A DNA stretch of 30,822 nt from CAYLYP01 sp964387795 (GTDB lineage Bacteria > Bacteroidota > Bacteroidia > Bacteroidales > UBA7960), in contig CAYLYP010000034.1 in assembly GCA_964387795.1 (NCBI GenBank), forward strand, positions 1 through 30,822, read 5' to 3'. Under the pieces are notes generated by a model. The model was not told the DNA's origin and ran no database searches. It was given only the letters and a program-made list of their open reading frames with translations. The position numbers and the translations under genes are program-made. Positions 15,157-24,376 of this stretch are shown here, piece by piece (position 1 is the stretch's first letter; each line of letters starts with the position of its first letter).

Positions 15157-16451
15157 GTTTAAACAGAAAAACCCAGCCACCATTAAACATATCTGGTAAT
15201 ATACCATTGCCCGAGGTGGACAGGTTTTCATTGGCCAATGGTATTGAAGCTTACCTGATTGAAGGAGGGACACAGGATGTAGTAAGGCTTGAGATACTGT
15301 TTGATTCAGGGAGCAGCCATCAGGAAAAAGCCATCCAGGCAGCAACAACGGCCAATGCTTTACGCTTTGGTGCCAGGGGTAAGACCTCACATCAGATATC
15401 AGAGACTTTTGATTTTTATGGGGCGTATTTTTCAACAGAACCCGAGAAAGATGTTACAGGAGTTTCATTGTTTTGCTTAAGCAAGGATTTTCATTTGTTG
15501 CTCCCATTGGTTTCAGATATCATTAAAGCTCCTGAATTTCCAAAAGAGGAGGTAAATGTATATCTGGCAAACAGGAGACAGGAATTTTTGGTGAATGAGC
15601 AAAAAGTCCAAACCCTTGCAAGGAGGCATTTTCTTCCACTTATCTTTGGGGCAGGCCATCCTTATGGGAAAATTGAAAACGAGAAAGATTTTTTACAATT
15701 AAATGTTGAAGACTTAAAAGCTTTTCATCATTGCCACTACCATCCCGGGAATTGTAAGGTTTTAATTGCAGGGCGGCCCCCGGTGAAATGGAAAGAGATG
15801 CTTGATGAGAACCTGGGATCAGATTGGGCAATCAACAGAACAGCCAAAACAGACATTGTTTTTCCGGAAACATATCCCGGGAAAAGCTTTGAAAAAATTC
15901 AGAAAGAGGGTGCTTTACAGGCTGCAATGAGAATTGGAAAACAGATAATCAATAAGTCGCATCCTGATTTTCCGGCCTTATCTATTGCCAATACTTTGCT
16001 AGGTGGTTTTTTTGGTAGTCGTTTGATGCAAAACATCAGGCAGGATAAGGGCTATACTTATGGAATTGGCTCCTTATTGGTTTCATTCAGGCATACCGGG
16101 ATGTTTTTTATCAGTACCCAGGTAGGGACAGAAGTCTGTAAGCCTGCACTGGATGAAATCATGAAAGAAACTGAGAGGATGGGCAATGAATTGGCTGAGG
16201 GTGAAGAAATTGATATCCTGAGAAATTACCTGCTGGGAGCTATGGTAAGATCAATGGATGGCCCATTTGCCCAATCAGATAAACTTCGTGACCTGTTGGG
16301 GCAGGGATTGGATTTCTCATTTACAAGGCGGGCAATAGAGGAGATAAACAGTATCTCTGCCAAACGGATTTGTGAGGTGTCACAAAAGTATTTAAATCCC
16401 GGGACCATGAGTGTCCTCATTGCAGGAGACATCAGTGATATATCCGGTTAA
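15153..16451 (+). CDS. M16 family peptidase, non-catalytic partner
   Basis: The protein has 432 residues. It aligns in layout with M16 peptidases (VDRFSLANGIEAYLIEGG at the start), but where the HxxEH motif should be it reads TTANALRFGARG, so it cannot bind zinc. It keeps the C-terminal Arg/Tyr segment QNIRQDKGYTYGIGSLL (about residues 290-307) that shapes the substrate site in the partner. The ATG overlaps the stop of the catalytic subunit by 4 bp, which couples translation and supports a 1:1 heterodimer. Confidence 0.9.
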   Translation: MSLNRKTQPPLNISGNIPLPEVDRFSLANGIEAYLIEGGTQDVVRLEILFDSGSSHQEKAIQAATTANALRFGARGKTSHQISETFDFYGAYFSTEPEKDVTGVSLFCLSKDFHLLLPLVSDIIKAPEFPKEEVNVYLANRRQEFLVNEQKVQTLARRHFLPLIFGAGHPYGKIENEKDFLQLNVEDLKAFHHCHYHPGNCKVLIAGRPPVKWKEMLDENLGSDWAINRTAKTDIVFPETYPGKSFEKIQKEGALQAAMRIGKQIINKSHPDFPALSIANTLLGGFFGSRLMQNIRQDKGYTYGIGSLLVSFRHTGMFFISTQVGTEVCKPALDEIMKETERMGNELAEGEEIDILRNYLLGAMVRSMDGPFAQSDKLRDLLGQGLDFSFTRRAIEEINSISAKRICEVSQKYLNPGTMSVLIAGDISDISG

Positions 16452-16485
16452 GTTTTTATTTGGTGTTAAAATAAAAATCATACTT

Positions 16486-18051
16486 ATGAGAACATTCAGG
16501 ATGGTTTTTTCAATCATTTGCTTGTTTGGCCTACATCCCTTATGTGCAGTTGCTGAAGAAGCAAAGGACATTTTTTTAAATGATTCCGTAACAGCTAAGA
16601 ATACGTCCACCCTTGTGATTGATTCAATAAGTGTGGATCTTTTTACACAAAAAATCCAGATTTCATGGACCCTTACAACAAGTGAAACAGTTGGTTTTAT
16701 CGAAATTCACAGGCAACGTGAGGATGGAAATTTTAATGCGATACACCAAACATCCTCATTAGTCCAGGATTTTTTTGTTGATCTTACTTCAGAGCCTTCC
16801 CTGCATAATTACTATTATTTCATAGTGGCAAGGCATCCTGATGGGAATGCATTTGCAACATCTTTGGCACATAGGGCTGCTTTTCAAAAAGCCCCTGTTG
16901 GCGACCCTTGTGCAAGGACTGTTGAAATTAGCTGGGAGCCATATTCAGTTACTACCTCAAGCGGGGCACCCCAGCCAGTTCAAAGTCCATTTACACAACA
17001 GCAGCTCTGGGTTTCGTTTAATTCGCAAAACTATCAGATGATTAGTTCAATGAGTGCTGATGCCAATGAATATACGTTGCCTGTAACACAAAGTTTTTTT
17101 TATTGTTTTTTGATCAAATCGGTTGACAACCAGCATGAGGTAACAAGCACTTCAAACAGGACTTGTGTTTATGTTCAGGTGCCTGATGAGCCAGGGTATA
17201 ACTATCTTGCATCAGCAAGCATCCCTGATGGGAATACGATAGTAATAAAAGACCATTCGGACAATACCGTATCGAGCCCCAATTATATCATTCGTCGGGG
17301 GGGCTCGCCATCCCAGATTGACCAGGAGGTTGCTTCCTTTGGCACTGATGATTCGCCGATTATGTATGAGGACATAGAGGCTTCGGTGAACAGCCATCCA
17401 TGGTTTTATCAGGTTGAAGCCCTTGACAGTTGCAAAAGGAGCATACTTTTTTCAAATGTTGTTGAGACAGTATTTTTAGAAGGGGAAGCCATTGATGAGT
17501 CAACAAACCGGCTCCGATGGAATACCCCGGAGGGATGGGCAGAGGGTATTGCACGATTTGAGGTTTACAGGAAACTTCCTTCTGAAGCAGGTTTTGTTTT
17601 GTTGAGCGAGCTGTCGTCCACAGAGACGGATTATGAGGATTCCTGGATAGGATTAAACCCGGATGAGTTTTATGGATCTGTTTATCAGCTTGCAGCAGTT
17701 CAAAATGATGGGAATCCTTATGGTTATCAGGAAAAGTCATTTTCGAACCATGTAATTTTAGAAAGGACTATTCAGCTTAACATGCCAAATGCATTTCGGC
17801 CAGACAGCGATATAGAAGTAAACAGGCTTTTTAAGCCCAAGTTCTCCTATAAGGAAGTTCAATCTTATGAAATGAGGATCTATAACCGATGGGGCCAATT
17901 GGTTTTTGAAACAAATAATGTTGAGGAGGGCTGGGATGGTACATTTAACGGAAGCAAAGCACCTGCAGGAGCATATAATTATGTTGTCCGTTATGAAGAC
18001 CAGAACGGGATGGTAGTAGAAAAAGCCGGGATGGTAGTATTGGTAAGGTAA
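16486..18051 (+). CDS. T9SS type B (gliding-motility C-terminal) surface protein
   Basis: The protein has 521 residues from ATG 16486 with signal peptide MRTFRMVFSIICLFGLHPLC followed by AVAEE. The body looks like several fibronectin type III-like modules (VDLFTQKIQISWTLTTSETV near 40, RTVEISWEPYSV near 147, TNRLRWNTPEGWAEGIARFE near 340). The last 95 residues are a type B sorting domain: LNMPNAFRPDSD, YEMRIYNRWGQLVFET, GWDGTFNGSKAPAGAYNYVV. Type B domains send proteins through the T9SS to the surface or medium. An ATG at 16411 lies in the upstream gene and would bury the signal peptide, so it is rejected. The gene is the last of the OstA/M16 cluster, 34 bp behind it. Confidence 0.88.
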   Translation: MRTFRMVFSIICLFGLHPLCAVAEEAKDIFLNDSVTAKNTSTLVIDSISVDLFTQKIQISWTLTTSETVGFIEIHRQREDGNFNAIHQTSSLVQDFFVDLTSEPSLHNYYYFIVARHPDGNAFATSLAHRAAFQKAPVGDPCARTVEISWEPYSVTTSSGAPQPVQSPFTQQQLWVSFNSQNYQMISSMSADANEYTLPVTQSFFYCFLIKSVDNQHEVTSTSNRTCVYVQVPDEPGYNYLASASIPDGNTIVIKDHSDNTVSSPNYIIRRGGSPSQIDQEVASFGTDDSPIMYEDIEASVNSHPWFYQVEALDSCKRSILFSNVVETVFLEGEAIDESTNRLRWNTPEGWAEGIARFEVYRKLPSEAGFVLLSELSSTETDYEDSWIGLNPDEFYGSVYQLAAVQNDGNPYGYQEKSFSNHVILERTIQLNMPNAFRPDSDIEVNRLFKPKFSYKEVQSYEMRIYNRWGQLVFETNNVEEGWDGTFNGSKAPAGAYNYVVRYEDQNGMVVEKAGMVVLVR

Positions 18052-18056
18052 TCTAT

Positions 18057-18076
18057 ACAGTTGACAAACAGTTGAC
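18057..18076. repeat. Two 9-bp direct repeats, 11-bp period
   Basis: ACAGTTGAC occurs at 18057-18065 and 18068-18076, just after the stop of the T9SS type B gene. Perfect repeats one helical turn apart can be an operator; no gene-specific evidence supports this. Confidence 0.4.
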
Positions 18077-18125
18077 GGGGTATGGTTTTATTAAAAAAAT
18101 CATACAGCGTATGTCCAATTTTTCA

Positions 18126-18133
18126 TACTTTTG
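18126..18133 (+). promoter_or_regulatory. Possible Bacteroidetes -7 box (TACTTTTG)
   Basis: TACTTTTG matches the TAnnTTTG consensus and lies in the gap ahead of the periplasmic-chaperone operon. No TTTG -33 box is seen at the usual distance. It could serve the operon at 18544 or the small frame at 18223. Confidence 0.3.
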
Positions 18134-18222
18134 TAGCTGATATAATTTGTAAATGCTATTGTAGCTGCTGACATAAAGCTGATGAACAAAAGTTTGGCAA
18201 ATTGAAAAACAAGATGTGAAGC

Positions 18223-18489
18223 ATGTGTCAGCGAGTTGTTTCAAGTATTAATGGCTTTTATGGATTATTGAACCAGGACAATTTCAGTTATAAAGCAATA
18301 GTAAATGAGCTTATAGGAATGACTGAAAAGGTTTCGAGATACATAGGAAAACTTAATGAAGGAGCGGGGCCTTTTTTTTTTGAACAGAATAAAAGATTGG
18401 GCATTACCTTCACAAACAGAAATATCATGAAACATTGGGCATTGGAGCATCCAATTATCAGGGGATCATATAAATCTGTTAACAAATAA
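18223..18489 (+). CDS. Small hypothetical protein, doubtful
   Basis: An 88-codon frame begins MCQRVVSSINGFYGLLNQDN. It is not recognised, has no signal peptide or membrane segment, and lies in the 492-bp gap between the T9SS type B gene and the parvulin operon. A possible -7 box lies about 90 bp upstream. Its composition is not obviously non-coding, but frames on the opposite strand are equally open and a T9 homopolymer crosses it. It may be a real small protein, a relic or chance. Confidence 0.27.
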   Translation: MCQRVVSSINGFYGLLNQDNFSYKAIVNELIGMTEKVSRYIGKLNEGAGPFFFEQNKRLGITFTNRNIMKHWALEHPIIRGSYKSVNK

Positions 18490-18543
18490 TAGAATTCAGA
18501 AACACACATTATAATTTAAAATCAGAACAAAAAACACTACGTC

Positions 18544-20553
18544 ATGATGAATTTTAAATGGTCTGCAGCAGTAATTACTGCTATGATTTTAACTTTAACA
18601 TCAGCTTTTGGCCAGCAAAAGGAAAATGATGCCGTGCTGATGCGCATTAATGGTGAACCCATCTATAAATCAGACTTCCTATACGTTTATAACAAAAACA
18701 ATAATAATCCACAGGTGATTGATCCAAAAACAGTGGATGAGTATCTTGAGTTGTTCATCAACTTTAATTTAAAGGTCAAAGAAGCCGTATCTCTGGGAAT
18801 GGATACGCTGGAATCATTTAAAAAAGAACTATCAGGTTACCGTAAACAACTTGCCCAGCCTTACCTTTCCGACACAGAGGTTACCGAGAGGTTGATACAG
18901 GAAGCCTGGGAGCGCATGCAAACAGATTTAAGGGCCTCCCACATATTGTTTATGTTGCCTGAAAACTCATTGCCAAAGGATACCCTAAGGGTATATGAAA
19001 AAGCGATGAAGGCAAGGAACAGGATACTGGCAGGAGAAGATTTTGGCTTGGTTGCCAGAGAGCTTTCCGAAGACCCATCAGCACGTGATATGGCAGCCAC
19101 AGCTCAACGTCCCGGAATGCCAGGTAACAATGGGGATCTTGGTTATTTCTCTGCACTTGACATGGTGTATCCTTTTGAGAATGGGGCTTATGCACTTAAT
19201 GTGGGGGAGATATCCATGCCTGTAAGGTCATCATTTGGATATCATATCATAAAACTTACTGACCGCACACCAGCAATGGGCAAAGTGCGGGTGGCACATA
19301 TTATGGTAAACGCCGGAGGAGCAGCTGATCCAACCCGGGAATCTGAGATTATATCCAGGGTAAATGAAATATATGCTAAAGTTGAAGGAGGAGAAGACTT
19401 TGCAGAACTTGCCCGTAAGTATTCTGATGACAGGGGTACAGCCCAAAAAGGAGGAGAGCTTCCCTGGTTTGGTGTGAACCGTATGGTACCTGAGTTTATT
19501 GCAGCGATAAAAGAATTACAAAAACCTGGTGATTTTACAAAACCCTTAAAAACTGCTTATGGCTGGCATATCGTAAAATTATTGGAACAGAAAAAGCCAT
19601 TGTCACTAGAGGATGAATATGTTGAGCTAAAAAACAGAGTAGGCCGTGACAGCCGTTCACGTTTAAGTCAGGAATCTATTGTAGGCCGCTTAAAGAAAGA
19701 GTATTCATATAAAGAGGATCCAATCGCACTTGAAGATTTTACCAAATGGGTTGATAATACAGTGTTTGATGGTAAATGGAGCAATGATGAAGCCTTGAAT
19801 GCAACAAAAGTGCTATGTTCATTTGGAGGAAAAGAAATTCTTCAAAAAGATTTTGCTGCTTTTATTGTTAAAAGGCAAAACAGGCGTACTCCTGAAGATA
19901 TCTCTTCTTATGTGAATGGTCTGTTTAAAGAATACGTAAATCAATCGCTTATTGATTTTGAGGATGCCAACCTTGAAGAAAAGCATAATGATTTTAAACA
20001 AATCATGCGTGAATACCATGATGGGATCCTATTGTTTGACCTGACAGAGAAGAATGTTTGGAACAAAGCCCTTCTTGATACCACTGGTTTGAAAGCATAT
20101 TATGAGCAACATAAGCTTGATTATATGTGGGGTGACCGCATCAACGCTGATTTTTACGTTTGCAAGGATTCAAAGCTTGCTTCCCAGACCATGAAGTTAG
20201 TTAAGAAAGGCCTCAAGAAAGGCATAGATAACCAGCAAATATTGACACAGATCAATGTAGATTCACAGTTGAATTTGCGGGTTATTTCAGGGAAGTTTGA
20301 TAAAGAGGGCAATGTTTATACAGATCAGTTTGAATGGAAAACAGGCCTTTCTGTTGTAAAAGAAATTGGGAGTGAGTTTGTATTTGTGAACATCAAAGAG
20401 GTCTTGCCCCCTCAACCCAAAGAATTGTCGGAGATAAGAGGCATAGCAACAGCTGATTATCAGAATTTCCTTGAGAAACAATGGATTCAGGAATTAAGGA
20501 ATAAGTATAAGGTTGAGGTTGATGAGGAAGTACTGAATTCGATAAGGAAGTAA
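18544..20553 (+). CDS. Periplasmic parvulin-type peptidyl-prolyl isomerase
   Basis: The protein has 669 residues and signal peptide MMNFKWSAAVITAMILTLTS ending near AFGQ. An N-terminal helical region (INGEPIYKSDFLYVYNKNNN) of the SurA-N type is followed by two parvulin domains: about 128-243 (LRASHILFMLPE ... FGYHIIKLTDRTP) and about 248-342 (VRVAHIMVNAGG ... YGWHIVKLLEQK). The 320 residues after them are unique and helix-rich. It should act as a chaperone/isomerase for proteins on their way to the outer membrane. It is the first of three SurA-related genes in a row. MNFKW (18547) is an alternative start. Confidence 0.9.
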   Translation: MMNFKWSAAVITAMILTLTSAFGQQKENDAVLMRINGEPIYKSDFLYVYNKNNNNPQVIDPKTVDEYLELFINFNLKVKEAVSLGMDTLESFKKELSGYRKQLAQPYLSDTEVTERLIQEAWERMQTDLRASHILFMLPENSLPKDTLRVYEKAMKARNRILAGEDFGLVARELSEDPSARDMAATAQRPGMPGNNGDLGYFSALDMVYPFENGAYALNVGEISMPVRSSFGYHIIKLTDRTPAMGKVRVAHIMVNAGGAADPTRESEIISRVNEIYAKVEGGEDFAELARKYSDDRGTAQKGGELPWFGVNRMVPEFIAAIKELQKPGDFTKPLKTAYGWHIVKLLEQKKPLSLEDEYVELKNRVGRDSRSRLSQESIVGRLKKEYSYKEDPIALEDFTKWVDNTVFDGKWSNDEALNATKVLCSFGGKEILQKDFAAFIVKRQNRRTPEDISSYVNGLFKEYVNQSLIDFEDANLEEKHNDFKQIMREYHDGILLFDLTEKNVWNKALLDTTGLKAYYEQHKLDYMWGDRINADFYVCKDSKLASQTMKLVKKGLKKGIDNQQILTQINVDSQLNLRVISGKFDKEGNVYTDQFEWKTGLSVVKEIGSEFVFVNIKEVLPPQPKELSEIRGIATADYQNFLEKQWIQELRNKYKVEVDEEVLNSIRK

Positions 20554-20929
20554 TGCTCTTTGGCCCACTGGGTGGATGTTTATTTAAGGATAAACACAAA
20601 AATGGTTAATTGTGCATCTTTTTCTAGCATCCTGAACAATAAAAAGCAGATCAAGCTGGTTTATACCTTGTTTAAACCAGCTTGATTTAAGTGTTTATAT
20701 CGGCAAAGCTTTGGTATTTATTGTGAAATACACTTTTCATATCAGATAGTGGTTTCAAAATAATTGTATATCAAGTCATAATAGATTGCTGATATAAGTG
20801 AAAGATTTTACAGTGCTAAATCCACACATCAAAACAATCCTATTGGGTTGGAACAGTGGTTTAGTAAGTATTAGGGTAAGCAAACGAAGCATGAAAAAGA
20901 GAAATGCAAAACATTAAAAATAAGGACAG
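20554..20929. other. Gene-free gap inside the folding-factor cluster
   Basis: There is no coding frame of note. It contains the hairpin at 20650-20686, and the rest is A+T-rich. The gap and hairpin make it likely that the gene at 20930 also has its own promoter, though I cannot point to a consensus match. Confidence 0.5.
20650..20690 (+). terminator. Strong hairpin, possible terminator
   Basis: ATCAAGCTGGTTTA (20650-20663) and TAAACCAGCTTGAT (20673-20686) form a perfect 14-bp stem with a 9-base loop. The following bases are TTAAGTG, so the U-tract is weak. It may terminate or attenuate transcription after the parvulin gene. Confidence 0.55.
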
Positions 20930-21799
20930 ATGAGAATACCTGGTTTTTTGAATCGGATCGTGCCGGGCGCAATAGCACTTTTAATGCTTACATATTCATG
21001 TAAGGATTTGAACAAAGGTTCGGAAGATATAAGCATAGCGAGGGTAAATTCAAAATATCTTTATTTGTCTGATGTGGCTGGTATTGTTCCAGCAGGAACA
21101 TCATCTGCTGATAGTATAGAGATATCGAAGCGGTTTATCGAAAGTTGGATTAAGAAGCAGGTTTTTTTGGATCATGCAGAGAAAAACCTGAGTGTTGATT
21201 TGAAGACATTTGACAAAAAGATAGAGGATTACCGGAATTCATTAATATTATTTGCCTTTGAATCGGAATATGTAAGGACAAATTTAGATACGCTAGTTTC
21301 GGAACAACAGGTACAGGCGTATTACGAGAAAAATCAGGGTGATTTTCGTTTAAAGGATAATATTGTAAAGGTGAGTTACGTAAAGGTTGTTCCTGATGCA
21401 CCCCAACAGGAAATCATCAGGAAACTGATAAAATCAACAGAAGCGGCAGATGTTCAGGCATTGGAAGAATATGGGAGCCAGCATGCAGTGAATTATTTTA
21501 TTGGAGGGGAATACTGGATCTTATTCAATGATTTATTACGTGAGGTTCCTATTCAATCGAACAACTATGACCAATTTATCAGGACAACAAAATATTACGA
21601 GATGAAGGATGAAAACTTCAAGTATTTTCTTGTAATACATGATTTCAGGACAAAGGAGAATATCTCGCCAATTTCATTTGAAAAGGAAAACATAAAAAGC
21701 ATTATCCTGAACCAAAGGAGGCACGAAATGATAAATAAATTGCATAATGACCTTTATAAAGAAGCAGTTTCTAAAGGGAGTTTTGAAATTTTCAAATAA
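20930..21799 (+). CDS. SurA-N-like lipoprotein without a parvulin domain
   Basis: The protein has 289 residues. A lipobox LTYSC places the lipidated Cys at residue 24, so it is probably anchored in a membrane facing the periplasm. The body (IARVNSKYLYLSDVAGIVPA, then FIESWIKKQVFLDHAEKNLS) resembles the helical N-terminal chaperone module of SurA/PpiC proteins, but no parvulin signature (HILF, GG-LG, GYHI) follows. It sits between two parvulin proteins with only 64 bp to the next gene, which suggests work with them in outer-membrane protein folding. The family assignment rests on pattern and context. Confidence 0.7.
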   Translation: MRIPGFLNRIVPGAIALLMLTYSCKDLNKGSEDISIARVNSKYLYLSDVAGIVPAGTSSADSIEISKRFIESWIKKQVFLDHAEKNLSVDLKTFDKKIEDYRNSLILFAFESEYVRTNLDTLVSEQQVQAYYEKNQGDFRLKDNIVKVSYVKVVPDAPQQEIIRKLIKSTEAADVQALEEYGSQHAVNYFIGGEYWILFNDLLREVPIQSNNYDQFIRTTKYYEMKDENFKYFLVIHDFRTKENISPISFEKENIKSIILNQRRHEMINKLHNDLYKEAVSKGSFEIFK

Positions 21800-21863
21800 A
21801 TCAGTCTTTTTTATAAAGCAATAGAGAAACAATTAAGCAAAACGAAAATCAAAAACAATTCAA

Positions 21864-23228
21864 ATGAATCCGATAAAGACCATATTAATAAGCTTTTTTT
21901 TCATCATCTGTGGTCAGCAGGTATTGATGGCACAGAATAAAAATGTGATTGATCAGGTAGTAGCCATCGTTGGTGGAAAAGCAATCCTTCAATCAGATAT
22001 TGAGAGCCAGATTATGCAAATAAAAGCCCAGGGGATAGCATTGCCTGGTGATCCTTATTGTGTTGTGCTTGAAGATTTATTATTTCAAAAGTTGCTTTAT
22101 AACCAGGCCTTACTTGATAGTGTGGAGGTTACCGACGACAGGGTTGAAGATGTATTGGACAGGAGGATCAGATATTTTGTTCAACAGATAGGTTCGCGTG
22201 AGAAACTGGAAGCCTATTATGGCAAGACAATAGATGAGCTGAAAGATGAGTTCAGGGATATCATCCGTGAACAGGAACTAAGCCAGGAGATGGAGCAAAC
22301 AATCACAAAGAATGTAAGGATATCCCCAACAGAAGTAAAGGCTTATTATAAAGGCTTATCACAGGACAGTATCCCAACTATCAGTTCAGAGCTTGAGCTG
22401 GCACAGATAGTCCTTATTCCAAAGCTCAACGAAGAAGAAAAGAAAGAAGTAAAGGACAAATTGAACCAATACAGAAACAGGATTTTAAAAGGTGAAAGTT
22501 TTGCTACCCTTGCAATCCTGTATTCAGAGGATCCGGGCAGTGCCAAGAAAGGTGGAGAGCTTGGTTTTTACAGCAGGGGTGAATTATATCCCGAATTTGA
22601 AGCAGTAGCATTTGGGCTCAAACCGGGAGAGATATCAGAAGTTGTTGAAACAAAGGCGGGCTTTCATATCATTCAGATGATAGAACGCAGGGGCGAATTG
22701 ATAAATGTAAGGCATTTGTTGATTATGCCAAAGGTAAACCCATACACAATGTTAAGTGTGAAAAACCGTCTGGATTCAATAGCAGGGCTAATCAGAAGTG
22801 GTGAAATGACATTTAAGGATGCAGCATTGAAGTTTTCTGATGATCCAGGTAAAATTAATGGAGGGGCAATGATAAATCCATATACCGGCAATACCAAATT
22901 CAGGCCTGAAGAGATTGAATCTTCACTTTTCTTTGCAGTTGATAAGCTTGAAAATGGACAGGTTACCCAGGCATTACCTACTGTACTTGAAGACAATAAG
23001 GAAGCATTCAGGATAGTGACAGTTACAAACAGGACAGAACCCCATAAAGCAAATCTGGAAATGGATTATGATTATATTCAGCAATTGGCTTTACAGGCCA
23101 AAAAAAGAGATGCAGTAAAAGAATGGGTAGAAAGGAAAATTGTTACAACCTATGTTCATATAAATGATGAATACAAAGGCTGTGCGATGAATTTTGAATG
23201 GTTGAAACCAAAGAATTCAGGAAAGTAA
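21864..23228 (+). CDS. surA: SurA-like periplasmic chaperone / PPIase
   Basis: The protein has 454 residues with signal peptide ending near VLMAQ. The SurA N-domain begins VIDQVVAIVGGKAILQSDIE, the typical opening of SurA. Two parvulin domains follow: about 175-267 (ELELAQIVLIPK, KKGGELGFYSRGEL, GFHIIQMIERRG) and about 279-375 (INVRHLLIMPK, INGGAMINPYTG). Length and domain order match SurA (about 430 residues), which escorts unfolded outer-membrane proteins across the periplasm. It is the third of the SurA-related genes, 34 bp upstream of moxR. Confidence 0.92.
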   Translation: MNPIKTILISFFFIICGQQVLMAQNKNVIDQVVAIVGGKAILQSDIESQIMQIKAQGIALPGDPYCVVLEDLLFQKLLYNQALLDSVEVTDDRVEDVLDRRIRYFVQQIGSREKLEAYYGKTIDELKDEFRDIIREQELSQEMEQTITKNVRISPTEVKAYYKGLSQDSIPTISSELELAQIVLIPKLNEEEKKEVKDKLNQYRNRILKGESFATLAILYSEDPGSAKKGGELGFYSRGELYPEFEAVAFGLKPGEISEVVETKAGFHIIQMIERRGELINVRHLLIMPKVNPYTMLSVKNRLDSIAGLIRSGEMTFKDAALKFSDDPGKINGGAMINPYTGNTKFRPEEIESSLFFAVDKLENGQVTQALPTVLEDNKEAFRIVTVTNRTEPHKANLEMDYDYIQQLALQAKKRDAVKEWVERKIVTTYVHINDEYKGCAMNFEWLKPKNSGK

Positions 23229-23262
23229 AATAGAAATAATTCCTGTTAAAAGATATTTAAGA

Positions 23263-24234
23263 ATGAATTACAAATCGGATGTAGAGGCATTGGATGCCTT
23301 TGTTGAGAAATATAAACTGCTCCGCAAAGAGATTTCAAAAGTCATTATTGGCCAGGACGAGGTCATTGATAATGTTCTTATTTCAATTTTCAGTAAAGGC
23401 CATTGTTTGTTGGTGGGGGTTCCGGGACTTGCCAAGACCTTGCTTGTTAACACTATTGCCCAATCTCTTGGCTTAAAATACAGCAGGATACAATTCACAC
23501 CCGACCTGATGCCATCTGATATTGTTGGAACGGAGATATTGGATGAGACCCGGAAGTTCAGGTTTATGAAAGGACCTGTATTTGCTAATATTATCCTGGC
23601 AGATGAGATTAACCGTACACCTCCAAAGACTCAATCAGCACTGCTTGAAGCAATGCAGGAAAGGGTTATTACAGCAGGAGGGACTTCATACTATCTTGAC
23701 AATCCATTTTTTGTATTGGCAACACAAAACCCCATTGAACAGGAAGGGACATATCCATTACCTGAAGCCCAGCTTGACAGGTTTATGTTTAATGTAAGGC
23801 TTGATTACCCCAGTTTTGCCCAGGAGGTTCAAATCGTAAAAGAAACCACTTCGGATAAAAAAGTGGAGGTAGAAGTTATCCTGAATGCCCAGGAGATTGT
23901 CTATTTCCAGGAGTTAATCCGCAGGATCCCTGTAACAGACCATCTTGTTGAGTATGCAGTAAAGCTATCATCGCTCACCCGTCCTGATACAAACCAAGCC
24001 CATACAATGGCCAGGGATTATATTTCGTGGGGAGCAGGTCCAAGGGCTTCACAGTATCTTATTCTTGGTGCCAAATGCCATGGAGCTATCAGGGGCAAGT
24101 ATGCCCCCGACATTGAGGACATCAATGCGGTAGCCCACAATATCTTCAGGCACCGTATTGTCAGGAATTATAAAGCAGAGGCAGAAGGTATTTCGGTTGA
24201 GGAAATCGTAAATACGCTTATTAAATCGAAATAG
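23263..24234 (+). CDS. moxR: MoxR-family AAA+ ATPase
   Basis: The protein has 323 residues. It has Walker A GVPGLAKT (near residue 52), Walker B IILADEINRTPPKTQSALLE (near 110), sensor 1 VLATQNPIEQEGTYPLPEAQ (near 151) and an AAA lid. MoxR ATPases act as chaperones, usually with DUF58 and von Willebrand factor A proteins encoded next door. Here the next gene is unrelated and on the other strand, and a terminator follows the stop. Its upstream neighbours are the SurA-type chaperones, so it probably shares their transcript. Confidence 0.93.
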   Translation: MNYKSDVEALDAFVEKYKLLRKEISKVIIGQDEVIDNVLISIFSKGHCLLVGVPGLAKTLLVNTIAQSLGLKYSRIQFTPDLMPSDIVGTEILDETRKFRFMKGPVFANIILADEINRTPPKTQSALLEAMQERVITAGGTSYYLDNPFFVLATQNPIEQEGTYPLPEAQLDRFMFNVRLDYPSFAQEVQIVKETTSDKKVEVEVILNAQEIVYFQELIRRIPVTDHLVEYAVKLSSLTRPDTNQAHTMARDYISWGAGPRASQYLILGAKCHGAIRGKYAPDIEDINAVAHNIFRHRIVRNYKAEAEGISVEEIVNTLIKSK

Positions 24235-24324
24235 ATGCATTGTAGCTTTTGCTGCCTGGTTTCTTTTCTCTGATTTGATTTTTATTTGTTTCTGATTTTC
24301 TGGGATTTGTTAATAAAACCACAT

Positions 24325-24357
24325 AAAAAAAAGCGCCTGTAAACAGGCGCTTTTTTT
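24325..24357. terminator. Bidirectional Rho-independent terminator
   Basis: GCGCCTGT (24333-24340) and ACAGGCGC (24343-24350) form a G+C-rich stem with A8 on the left and T7 on the right. It terminates transcription from both sides, between moxR (plus) and the convergent DUF5689 gene (minus). Confidence 0.9.
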
Positions 24358-24376
24358 GTTGAGATTGAGATTCAAT

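Noticed and set aside
16411..16485. Upstream ATG extending the T9SS type B protein
   Set aside because: It overlaps the M16 partner gene and would bury a good signal peptide starting at 16486.
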